Positions 1 through 6,296 of a DNA stretch of 7,070 nucleotides are shown piece by piece. Under the pieces are notes generated by a model, which did no database searches, was not told the DNA's origin, and saw only the letters and a list, made by a program, of their open reading frames with translations. Both the position numbers and the translations under genes were made by a program. The number at the start of each line of letters is the position of its first letter. The stretch's first letter is position 1. The stretch is from IMCC26077 sp044344975 (GTDB taxonomy: Bacteria; Actinomycetota; Actinomycetes; Nanopelagicales; Nanopelagicaceae): assembly GCA_044344975.1 (NCBI GenBank), contig JBIJBY010000062.1, positions 1 through 7,070 on the forward strand. The letters are read 5' to 3'.

Positions 1-775
1 CCAAAGGGAAGTGCAAATCATCACCATCACGAACGAGCGTTTCATGGCTGGCAATGTGTACTTCAACGTAGAGATCACCACATGGCCCACCACCTGGCCC
101 AACCTCCCCTTTGCCAGAGAGTTGGATCCGGTTTCCATCATCAATTCCAGCTGGAATGTTGATCTGCAACGTTGAGCGTGAGCGCACTCGCCCATCACCG
201 GCGCACTCACCGCAAGGCTCTTTAATAGTTGTTCCGAAACCTTGGCAATTAGCACATGGGCGAGAGGTCATCATCTGTCCGAGAATGGAGCGAGTGACCT
301 GCTGCACCTCGCCACGTCCACGACAGAGTTCACATGTCGTTGGAGAACTTCCAGGTGCGCAGCCAGTGCCGGTGCAGAGTTCGCAAGTTACCGCTGTCTC
401 AACTGTTAACTCTCGCTCGACACCAAATGCTGCCTCTTCAAGAGTGAGATCGATTCGAATTAGCGCATCTTGACCTCTGCGAACGCGAGCGCGCGGACCG
501 CGCGATCCCCCTCCACCAAAAAAGGCATCCATGATGTCACCGAAGCCGAATCCTCCGGCGAATCCTCCATCACCACCCATGTCATAGCTGCGGCGTTTAT
601 CGGCATCGCTCAAGATTTCATAGGCATGGGTTATCTCTTTGAATCGCTCTTGTGAATGTGGATCAGGATTCACATCAGGATGTAGTTCGCGCGCTAATTT
701 TCGATATGCGCGCTTAATATCTTCTGATGATGCTTCGCGCGAAAGCCCTAAAGCGGAGTAATGATCTTGAGCCAT
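1..775 (-). CDS. dnaJ: DnaJ (Hsp40) co-chaperone, partial: C-terminus cut by the window edge
   Basis: J-domain co-chaperone that delivers unfolded clients to DnaK in the cytoplasm and stimulates its ATPase. 258 codons are visible, and roughly the last 110-120 residues of a usual 370-380 aa DnaJ lie outside the window. The J domain (about 1-65) carries the HPD motif at 32-34. A Gly/Phe-rich linker spans about 67-92. The zinc-finger region has all four CxxCxGxG-type repeats, with cysteine pairs at 131/134, 148/151, 174/177 and 188/191. The start of the client-binding C-terminal domain follows (GDLYVEVH at about 233-240). The ATG overlaps the hrcA stop codon (TAATG), and a strong Shine-Dalgarno lies inside the end of hrcA, so translation is probably coupled. 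Expression should follow the CIRCE site upstream of hrcA. Actinobacteria usually carry a second dnaJ in a dnaK operon; pairing with hrcA suggests this is the copy often called dnaJ2. Identity is secure. Confidence 0.97.
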   Translation of the reverse strand, partial: MAQDHYSALGLSREASSEDIKRAYRKLARELHPDVNPDPHSQERFKEITHAYEILSDADKRRSYDMGGDGGFAGGFGFGDIMDAFFGGGGSRGPRARVRRGQDALIRIDLTLEEAAFGVERELTVETAVTCELCTGTGCAPGSSPTTCELCRGRGEVQQVTRSILGQMMTSRPCANCQGFGTTIKEPCGECAGDGRVRSRSTLQINIPAGIDDGNRIQLSGKGEVGPGGGPCGDLYVEVHIASHETLVRDGDDLHFPL

Positions 776-1785
776 TAAATCTCCTCTTGCAGAAATCTGC
801 TGACATAACGAGCGACGGCGCTGACCGCACTCATAGAAGTTGGGTAATCCATTCGGGTGGGTCCGATAATGCCCAGCGTTGCCACTGCATCGCCTGTTGG
901 TCCATAACCCGTAGTGATCACGCTCGTTGCATGTAATTTCTTATTTTCTTGTTCATGGCCAATTTTCACTTTCATCTCATCGACCGCCTCGCCTAAGAGT
1001 CTTAGTAACACGACCTGTTCCTCAAGCGCTTCCAGGACGGGGTGCACACTTTCATTGAAATCGGGCGCATGGCGGGCAAGGTTGGCTGTACCAGAAACAA
1101 CGACACGTTCTTCACTTTTTTCAATAGCCATTTCAAGAATGACGGCAATAACGTGGCGAATATTTGTCAGTGCATTATCTGGAAAATCTATTTCTAAGTC
1201 CTTGAGCAAAGCTGGCAACGAAGCTAACTTTTTTCCGGCAGCACGAGCGTTGAGCTTGCCCCGCAAATTATTAAGGGTGCCCTCATCCATGGCGTGTGGT
1301 AAATCAAGAATCCTTTGTTCAACTCGTCCAGTATCGGCGATTAAGACCAACATCAACCGATTAGGAGCAAGTGCAAGGACTTCGATATGACGAACTGCGG
1401 AGCGAGTGAGCGATGGGTATTGAACAATCGCTACCTGATGAGTGACCTGTGCAAGCAAGCGGACAGTTCGTGCGACTACATCATCAAGATCAACAGCGCC
1501 CTCTAAAAATTTATCAATCGCTCGACGCTCGGGCGCAGAGAGGGGCTTCACTGTCGAGAGTCGATCAACGAAAACTCGATACCCCAAATCTGTTGGGATA
1601 CGCCCTGCGCTTGTATGCGGCTGAATAATCAGCCCTTCATCTTCCAGCGCAGCCATTTCATTCCGAATAGTTGCTGGCGAAATGCTCAACCCATGGCGAG
1701 CAGCGAGAACTTTTGAGCCTACGGGTTCGTTGGTTGCGACGTAGTCTTCAACGATTGCGCGCAAAATTTCCATCCGCCGCTCCAT
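775..1785 (-). CDS. hrcA: Heat-inducible transcription repressor HrcA
   Basis: Repressor of class I heat-shock genes. In other bacteria it binds the CIRCE inverted repeat as a dimer and depends on GroEL for activity. At 336 aa it is close to the usual ~340. The N-terminal winged helix (about 1-75) shows the family signatures SPATIRNEM at 36-44 and QPHTSAGRIPTDLGYR at 55-70. The C-terminal signature GPTRMDY is at 308-314. The ATG at 1785 is preceded in frame by a TAG two codons upstream, so the start cannot be much earlier, and AGGGGG six bases upstream serves as ribosome binding site. An internal ATG four codons in is a less likely alternative. A CIRCE element lies 42 bp upstream, so the gene is probably autoregulated. 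Its stop codon overlaps the dnaJ start. Identity is secure. Confidence 0.97.
   Translation of the reverse strand: MERRMEILRAIVEDYVATNEPVGSKVLAARHGLSISPATIRNEMAALEDEGLIIQPHTSAGRIPTDLGYRVFVDRLSTVKPLSAPERRAIDKFLEGAVDLDDVVARTVRLLAQVTHQVAIVQYPSLTRSAVRHIEVLALAPNRLMLVLIADTGRVEQRILDLPHAMDEGTLNNLRGKLNARAAGKKLASLPALLKDLEIDFPDNALTNIRHVIAVILEMAIEKSEERVVVSGTANLARHAPDFNESVHPVLEALEEQVVLLRLLGEAVDEMKVKIGHEQENKKLHATSVITTGYGPTGDAVATLGIIGPTRMDYPTSMSAVSAVARYVSRFLQEEI
781..787 (-). promoter_or_regulatory. Shine-Dalgarno site of dnaJ inside the hrcA 3' end
   Basis: The minus strand reads AGAGGAG, then five bases (ATTTA), then the dnaJ ATG. The site lies within the last codons of hrcA (QEEI). It supports the chosen dnaJ start and suggests that ribosomes finishing hrcA can restart on dnaJ. 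Confidence 0.8.
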
Positions 1786-1827
1786 GAACTACCCCCTGAC
1801 CACCTAAGCGCTATCGGTTCTATTGGC

Positions 1828-1854
1828 TTGGCACTTGCCGTGCCTGAGTGCCAA
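1828..1854. promoter_or_regulatory. CIRCE operator (HrcA binding site)
   Basis: On the plus strand, the arm TTGGCACTT (1828-1836), a nine-base spacer GCCGTGCCT, and the arm GAGTGCCAA (1846-1854) form a 9-N9-9 inverted repeat in which eight of nine positions pair. The established CIRCE consensus is TTAGCACTC-N9-GAGTGCTAA, and the version with GG/CC in place of AG/CT is the form common in high-GC Gram-positive bacteria. The site is 42 bp from the hrcA start and overlaps the proposed -10 box. Both features fit a repressor site for the hrcA-dnaJ operon. Confidence 0.9.
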
Positions 1855-1882
1855 TTTTAGAGGGAAAGCTAGAGAGTGACGA
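1854..1882 (-). promoter_or_regulatory. Candidate promoter of the hrcA-dnaJ operon
   Basis: On the minus strand, TAAAAT (1859-1854) resembles a -10 box and TCGTCA (1882-1877), 17 bp upstream, is a weak -35. The -10 overlaps the outer edge of CIRCE, so HrcA binding would block RNA polymerase, and transcription would start within the CIRCE region. The -35 lies in the last codons of the upstream DoxX-like gene. The -10 is plausible and the -35 match is poor, so this is tentative. Confidence 0.4.
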
Positions 1883-2219
1883 GCGCAACCGAGGCAACGG
1901 TCAACAAGATGAACGCGGGTAACCCAGAGGAAGCTTTGCCAGCGCGGAAGTGGAGGATTAGCGCCACCGCCATCGTGCACCAGGCGCCAACGAGAGCTAA
2001 CCACTGTATGGCGTTGGTAAACCATGAATCGTATAAGCCAATAACAAGTCCGAGAGCTAGCAGAACTTCAAAGAAACCTACTAAGCGCGCAAGTCCATCT
2101 GGAACGTTAACCTCTCGTGTGCCTGAGAGCCCTTTCTCGTTCCCGCTTGCCTTCGAGATACCGGAGAGCAGAAAAATTAGCGCGAGAAGAGCAGTAAGTA
2201 CCAGATTCAGAGTATCCAT
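1869..2219 (-). CDS. DoxX-like small membrane protein
   Basis: Predicted 116 aa integral membrane protein with four hydrophobic segments at about 4-22, 45-64, 71-90 and 100-115. There is a short charged loop around 24-40. The early segment followed by a GISKASG-type turn and the four-helix layout match the DoxX / DoxX-like family. Members are mostly uncharacterised, and some have been linked to redox functions. No CxxC motif is present and the only cysteine is in the third helix, so I do not assign a redox activity. It starts 19 bp after the hemW stop on the same strand, so co-transcription with hemW is likely, but no Shine-Dalgarno is visible in that gap. Its 3' end overlaps the proposed hrcA promoter. 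The family call is by overall character, not by an exact motif. Confidence 0.75.
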   Translation of the reverse strand: MDTLNLVLTALLALIFLLSGISKASGNEKGLSGTREVNVPDGLARLVGFFEVLLALGLVIGLYDSWFTNAIQWLALVGAWCTMAVALILHFRAGKASSGLPAFILLTVASVALVTL

Positions 2220-2238
2220 AGCGCAATACTAGCGAAGG

Positions 2239-3387
2239 TCAATGTGAAAGTACTTCTCTGACGATTTGGTCAGCGAGAAGTCGTCCATCTAGCGAGAGCA
2301 CCCCGCGTCCATCACGCCAAGCTTCGGCCATGAACAAGCCACGTTCATAAAAACCATCAAGGATCGCACGTTGCGAAACAGTGAAGGCTCCAAGTGAAAT
2401 GCCCTCGCGCATCCGGATTCGAAGCATCACGCTCTCTGTCGCTTTATCCCCTTCGCTAAGAATTTCGTTACCCGCTGATGGTGATTTTTTCGCCTCGAGC
2501 GCATCAAGGTAACTCTTAGGATGTTTGAGATTCCACCAACGCTCTCCCGCAACATGCGAATGCGCTCCTGCGCCCAAACCCCACCAATCACCGCTCAGCC
2601 AATAGAACTGATTATGAACAGATTCAAATCCTGGCTTTGACCAATTACTCAATTCGTACCACGAAAATCCTGCGCCATTCATTCGGGCATCAATTAACGT
2701 GTACTTCTCAGCAGTCTCATCATCACTTGGCATCACCACGTCACCTCGTCGAACTGACGCGCCAAATTTGGTGCCCTCTTCCACGATTAATGCATATGCG
2801 CTGATGTGATTTATCGGGAGGGTGAGTGCAAAATCAACGCTCTCCGTAAAGTCTGAAAGGCTCTCCCCGGGAGTCCCGTAGATGAGATCAACGCTAATGG
2901 AATCAAATCCAACGCTCTTGGCACTTTTTACTACCTCACCAACTCTCGTTGAATCATGGGTTCGATCCAAAGTTTTAAGTACATGTGATTTAGTGGATTG
3001 AACGCCGAATGAGATGCGATTAAATCCGACTTCACGTAATTGACTCAACGATGCGCTACTCACCGAATCAGGATTTGCTTCAGTAGTAATCTCGCATTCT
3101 TTTGCTAATTCAAATCGACTTTCAATAGCGGTGAGTACGCGACCAAGCTGTTCTGGTGGCAACAAAGTGGGGGTGCCGCCACCGAAGAAGATAGAGCTGA
3201 CCGCGCGCGGAGCTAGGCGAGCTTGCGCAAGTTCTAACTCAGCGATCAATGCATCTATATATCCCTGAGAAACTGCGGCAACGGATTCAGCGCCATTACG
3301 TAACTCGGCAGGGGTATACGTGTTGAAGTCGCAATAACCACACCGTTTGACGCAATATGGGATATGCACGTAGAACGCTACTGACAT
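2239..3387 (-). CDS. hemW: HemW, radical SAM haem chaperone (HemN-like)
   Basis: Radical SAM protein of the coproporphyrinogen III oxidase-like family. Characterised HemW proteins bind haem and hand it to target proteins, and do not oxidise coproporphyrinogen. At 382 aa it has the usual length. The 4Fe-4S cluster cysteines are at 12, 16 and 19 (HIPYCVKRCGYCDF), with the DF ending typical of HemW and without the extra cysteine found in true HemN. Other family motifs are FFGGGTPT at 67-74, TEANP at 102-106, RISFGVQS at 124-131, DLIYGTPGE at 167-175 and HNQFYW at 258-263 followed by GLGAGAHSH. The ATG at 3387 gives the expected N-terminus a few residues before the first strand. A GAGG lies only one base before it, too close for a normal ribosome site, and a -10-like box sits eight bases upstream, so the mRNA may be leaderless. 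Many such genes are still annotated as hemN. Confidence 0.95.
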   Translation of the reverse strand: MSVAFYVHIPYCVKRCGYCDFNTYTPAELRNGAESVAAVSQGYIDALIAELELAQARLAPRAVSSIFFGGGTPTLLPPEQLGRVLTAIESRFELAKECEITTEANPDSVSSASLSQLREVGFNRISFGVQSTKSHVLKTLDRTHDSTRVGEVVKSAKSVGFDSISVDLIYGTPGESLSDFTESVDFALTLPINHISAYALIVEEGTKFGASVRRGDVVMPSDDETAEKYTLIDARMNGAGFSWYELSNWSKPGFESVHNQFYWLSGDWWGLGAGAHSHVAGERWWNLKHPKSYLDALEAKKSPSAGNEILSEGDKATESVMLRIRMREGISLGAFTVSQRAILDGFYERGLFMAEAWRDGRGVLSLDGRLLADQIVREVLSH

Positions 3388-3395
3388 ACCTCGTG

Positions 3396-3401
3396 AGTTT
3401 A
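3396..3401 (-). promoter_or_regulatory. Candidate -10 box of hemW (leaderless type)
   Basis: The minus strand reads TAAACT (TANNNT pattern) at 3401-3396, with eight bases to the hemW ATG. An alternative reading is TATAAA at 3403-3398. At this distance, transcription would begin at or within a few bases of the ATG. No convincing -35 is seen. The box overlaps the -10 of the divergent gene. Confidence 0.5.
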
Positions 3402-3405
3402 TACT
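3400..3405 (+). promoter_or_regulatory. Candidate -10 box of the plus-strand membrane protein gene (leaderless type)
   Basis: TATACT lies seven bases before the GTG start at 3413, with no Shine-Dalgarno between them. TANNNT about seven bases ahead of the start codon is the typical layout of leaderless actinobacterial genes. No good -35 is present at 16-18 bp. Confidence 0.55.
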
Positions 3406-3412
3406 CAGAACC

Positions 3413-4045
3413 GTGACCTTAGCGGAACCAAGAGCTGTGCGAATACTTGTGATCGATGCGATCCGAGGTTTAGCAATTGCGTTAATGATTCTCGACCACT
3501 CTATTGCTGCTCTTGAGGAAAGCGGCTATGTCTCTAGCTTCCTTGAGTATTCACGCCTAACCATCACCCGTTTCTCAATGCCGCTTTTTATGCTCGCTTC
3601 GGGGTTGATCTGGGCCACGCATGGGCTAAAAATTTACCGCTGGGCCCAAGTCCTCGCGTGGGCTGTATTTCTCAATGTTGCAACACGAATTCTCTGGCCT
3701 GATTTTAACTACCCTGAAATTCTTCTTGTTTGGGCCGCGCTAGCGGTGGCGTGGAAGTTAATAGTTCGGTTTCCGATAACGATAATGATTATTGGTTATA
3801 CCCAGATAACTTTCTGGTCAGTGCCATGGAGTGGATATCAACCTGGAGAGTTAGCAATCTTCCTAAGTGCAGGAGTACTGGCAGCGCGAGCTCCTTGGGA
3901 AAAAATATGGAACCCTAGAAAGACTCAAAGAGCTATCAAAGCGCTTGCGCTTCTAGGGCGATACCCACTCTCAATCTACGGAATTCATTTAATTGTGCTC
4001 GCACTCATAGTTGCTGCACTTAATGGCCAATTGCCAAACTTCTGA
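3413..4045 (+). CDS. DUF1624 / heparan-alpha-glucosaminide N-acetyltransferase-like membrane protein
   Basis: Predicted 210 aa polytopic membrane protein with about six or seven hydrophobic segments. These lie near 11-32, 55-68, 76-92, 102-118, 120-136, 146-160 and 182-203. The first segment carries IDAIRGLAIALMILDHS (14-30), the RG-and-DH signature that opens the DUF1624 and related acyltransferase families. FMLASGL (59-65) and LGRYPLSIYGIHL (181-193) match other conserved family segments. Such proteins are thought to move acyl groups onto sugars or lipids at the membrane, but the substrate here is unknown. GTG at 3413 is chosen because a -10 box lies seven bases before it; a second GTG at 3437 is possible. 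This is the only plus-strand gene in the window. It sits between lepA and hemW, diverging from hemW and converging on lepA. The family call is fairly good; the activity is inferred. Confidence 0.75.
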   Translation: MTLAEPRAVRILVIDAIRGLAIALMILDHSIAALEESGYVSSFLEYSRLTITRFSMPLFMLASGLIWATHGLKIYRWAQVLAWAVFLNVATRILWPDFNYPEILLVWAALAVAWKLIVRFPITIMIIGYTQITFWSVPWSGYQPGELAIFLSAGVLAARAPWEKIWNPRKTQRAIKALALLGRYPLSIYGIHLIVLALIVAALNGQLPNF

Positions 4046-4053
4046 CCTAACAA

Positions 4054-5916
4054 CTACTTCTTTGCCTTAGCCTTCTCGGCCTCTTCATTAGTGGAGAGCG
4101 CTGCAATAAATGCCTCCTGCGGCACTTCAACACGTCCCACCATCTTCATCCGCTTTTTACCCTCTTTTTGTTTCTCAAGAAGTTTGCGCTTACGTGTGAT
4201 GTCGCCACCATAACATTTGGCGAGAACATCTTTACGAATAGCGCGGATATTCTCACGAGCAATAATTCGAGCGCCAATTGCAGCTTGGATGGGGACTTCA
4301 AATTGCTGACGCGGAATGAGTTCGCGTAGCTTGCCAGTCATCATCACGCCGTATGTATAAGCCTTCTCTTTGTGGATTACTGCGCTAAATGCATCCACTT
4401 TTTCTCCTTGCAACAAAATATCAACTTTCACGAGATCGCCGGGAGCCTCACCGATCGGCTCGTAATCTAGCGATGCATACCCGCGTGTTCGAGATTTCAA
4501 GTTATCGAAGAAATCAAAAACTATCTCACCGAGCGGGAGGGTGTAGCGAATCTCTACTCGATCCTCTGAGAGATAGTCCATTCCCTGTAAGACGCCGCGA
4601 CGACCCTGGCACAATTCCATAATTGAGCCGATAAATTCGCTTGGTGAAAGAATCGTTGCACGCACAATAGGTTCACGAACCTCAGCAATCTTTCCTTCAG
4701 GAAATTCGCTTGGATTAGTGACCTCTACTTCGCGTCCATCTTCGAGTGTCAGGTGATAAACCACGTTAGGCGCAGTTGAAATCAACGAGAGATTAGCTTC
4801 ACGCTCTAATCGTTCACGGACAATTTCCATGTGAAGTAGCCCAAGAAATCCGCAGCGGAAACCAAAGCCCAGCGCTGCTGAAGTTTCCGGCTCAAAAACC
4901 AGCGCAGCATCGTTAAGTTGAAGTTTCTCCAGAGCTTCACGGAGCGTTGGATATTCAGATGCATCGAGCGGATAAAGTCCGGAGAAGACCATCGGTATTG
5001 GATCTTTATATCCAGCCAAGGGAATTTGCGCCGGCTTATTTGCCGTCGTCACAGTATCGCCAACACGTGATTGGCGAACATCTTTCACGCCAGTGATGAG
5101 ATAGCCCACTTCTCCCACACCAAGACCTTTACTTGACATGGGTTCAGGTGAGATCACTCCCACTTCGAGCATTTCATGCTTAATTCCAGTTGAGAACATC
5201 TGAATTTGATCATGTTCGCGAAGGCGGCCATCGACCACCCGAACATAGGTCACAACCCCTCGATAAACATCATAAACAGAGTCAAAAATCAGAGCGCGAG
5301 CAGGTGCATTGGCATCGCCAACTGGCGCTGGGATACGGCGAACAATTTCATCAAGGAGATGGTCAACTCCCTCCCCGGTCTTTCCGGAGACTTTGATGCA
5401 ATCACTGGGGTCACATCCAATTAATCGCGCTAATTCATCGGCAAACTTCTCTGGTTGTGCAGCGGGTAGATCAATCTTGTTCAGAACAGGAATGATCGTT
5501 AAGTCATTTTCCATTGCGAGATAGAGATTGGCGAGTGTTTGCGCTTCGATGCCTTGCGCACAATCAACAAGGAGTACCGCGCCTTCACATGCTGCAAGCG
5601 AGCGCGAAACTTCATATGTGAAATCTACGTGGCCCGGGGTATCAATCATGTTGAGGATGTAATCATTACCATCAGTTTGCCAGGGCAAACGGACTGCTTG
5701 AGATTTGATGGTGATGCCTCGTTCGCGCTCGATATCCATTCGGTCGAGATATTGCGCGCGCATATTTCGAGCTTCAACCACTCCAGTGATGCCCAGCATT
5801 CGATCTGCAAGAGTTGATTTGCCGTGATCGATATGGGCAATGATGGAAAAATTACGAATGATTGCTGGATTGGTATCAGCAGGTTGTGGCGCGCTACTTA
5901 AAGGGATGGCAGGCAT
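4054..5916 (-). CDS. lepA: Elongation factor 4 (LepA), translational GTPase
   Basis: Ribosome-associated GTPase related to EF-G. It has been reported to back-translocate ribosomes and to affect initiation and ribosome assembly. The 620 aa length is normal for actinobacterial LepA. The GTPase motifs are complete: AHIDHGKS at 27-34, RERGITIKS at 64-72, DTPGHVD at 92-98, NKIDL at 146-150 and SGKTG at 177-181. The LepA-specific C-terminal region is present near the end (CYGGDITRKRKLLEKQKEGK), followed by a lysine-rich tail. The ATG at 5916 is 20 bp after the rpsT stop, so the two are probably co-transcribed. No clear Shine-Dalgarno is seen in those 20 bases. The stop codon is 8 bp from that of the convergent membrane protein gene. 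Identity is secure. Confidence 0.98.
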   Translation of the reverse strand: MPAIPLSSAPQPADTNPAIIRNFSIIAHIDHGKSTLADRMLGITGVVEARNMRAQYLDRMDIERERGITIKSQAVRLPWQTDGNDYILNMIDTPGHVDFTYEVSRSLAACEGAVLLVDCAQGIEAQTLANLYLAMENDLTIIPVLNKIDLPAAQPEKFADELARLIGCDPSDCIKVSGKTGEGVDHLLDEIVRRIPAPVGDANAPARALIFDSVYDVYRGVVTYVRVVDGRLREHDQIQMFSTGIKHEMLEVGVISPEPMSSKGLGVGEVGYLITGVKDVRQSRVGDTVTTANKPAQIPLAGYKDPIPMVFSGLYPLDASEYPTLREALEKLQLNDAALVFEPETSAALGFGFRCGFLGLLHMEIVRERLEREANLSLISTAPNVVYHLTLEDGREVEVTNPSEFPEGKIAEVREPIVRATILSPSEFIGSIMELCQGRRGVLQGMDYLSEDRVEIRYTLPLGEIVFDFFDNLKSRTRGYASLDYEPIGEAPGDLVKVDILLQGEKVDAFSAVIHKEKAYTYGVMMTGKLRELIPRQQFEVPIQAAIGARIIARENIRAIRKDVLAKCYGGDITRKRKLLEKQKEGKKRMKMVGRVEVPQEAFIAALSTNEEAEKAKAKK

Positions 5917-5936
5917 TTATGCCGCACTTGATTTCG

Positions 5937-6206
5937 TTATCGAGCTGAAGATGAAGATGCAGCCTTAGCCATTGCTGACTTCTTGTTCGCTGCTTGATTC
6001 TTGTGGATGACGCCCTTGGCTACAGCGACATCGAGGGCACGTGAAGCGGCGCGGAGCTCTTTGGTCACGACTGCAGAATCCCCAGCAGTTACGGCATCAC
6101 GGAAGCGGCGGATGGCGGTCTTGAGCGAGGAGCGAACAGCCTTGTTCCGCTCTTGCGCCTTCGCGTTGGTCTTGATCCGCTTGATCTGCGACTTGATATT
6201 TGCCAT
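5937..6206 (-). CDS. rpsT: 30S ribosomal protein S20
   Basis: Small-subunit ribosomal protein that binds 16S rRNA early in assembly. At 89 aa it has the usual length, and it begins with the family signature MANIKSQIKRI. The RNQ/KSA-type block typical of the S20 C-terminus is visible (HKNQAANKKSAMAK at about 68-81), and the protein is rich in Lys, Arg and Ala as expected. It ends in a serine-rich tail, SSSSAR. A long purine tract ends ten bases before the ATG and can act as ribosome binding site. The gene lies between holA (90 bp upstream) and lepA (20 bp downstream), the usual actinobacterial order. It probably has its own promoter in the leader. Confidence 0.97.
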   Translation of the reverse strand: MANIKSQIKRIKTNAKAQERNKAVRSSLKTAIRRFRDAVTAGDSAVVTKELRAASRALDVAVAKGVIHKNQAANKKSAMAKAASSSSAR

Positions 6207-6296
6207 AAAGCTCTGGCTCTCTTCTCTTCTCGATTTCTTGAGGGCCGGATTGGCCGTTCATAAGGGAAGGAGGGTATCAGGAGGGCGGCAACTGGC
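6207..6296 (-). promoter_or_regulatory. rpsT leader with candidate promoter, repeat and ribosome binding tract
   Basis: Gap of 90 bp between holA and rpsT. On the minus strand, TTGAGC (6300-6295, overlapping the holA stop) and TACCCT 18 bp downstream (6276-6271) form a weak -35/-10 pair. CCCTCCT occurs twice, at 6285-6279 and 6274-6268, with an 11-bp period. A small GGCC-N5-GGCC hairpin lies at 6255-6243. The purine tract GAGAAGAGAAGAGAG (6231-6217) contains the likely Shine-Dalgarno. The role of this gap as the rpsT leader is clear from position; the exact promoter is tentative. Confidence 0.4.

Noticed and set aside
131..390. Cysteine-pair repeats in dnaJ considered as a separate zinc-binding protein or tandem DNA repeat
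   Set aside because: They are the normal four CxxCxGxG modules of DnaJ, in frame and with standard spacing.
111..655. Two plus-strand frames opposite dnaJ
   Set aside because: The minus strand here encodes the unbroken J domain, linker and zinc-finger repeats of DnaJ, and the plus frames show no protein-like features.
914..1390. 158-codon open frame on the plus strand, antisense to hrcA
   Set aside because: It lies entirely opposite a well-conserved gene, has no ribosome site, and its serine- and arginine-rich translation looks like a reverse-strand shadow.
1804..2232. Alternative frames on both strands over the DoxX-like gene (73 and 118 codons)
   Set aside because: Only the 116-codon minus frame gives a coherent four-helix membrane protein. 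The 73-codon minus frame would also translate through the CIRCE element, and the 118-codon plus frame is polar and arginine- and serine-rich.
6243..6255. GGCC-N5-GGCC hairpin as a transcription terminator for holA
   Set aside because: The stem is only four pairs and no T-run follows on the minus strand, so it is not a credible intrinsic terminator.
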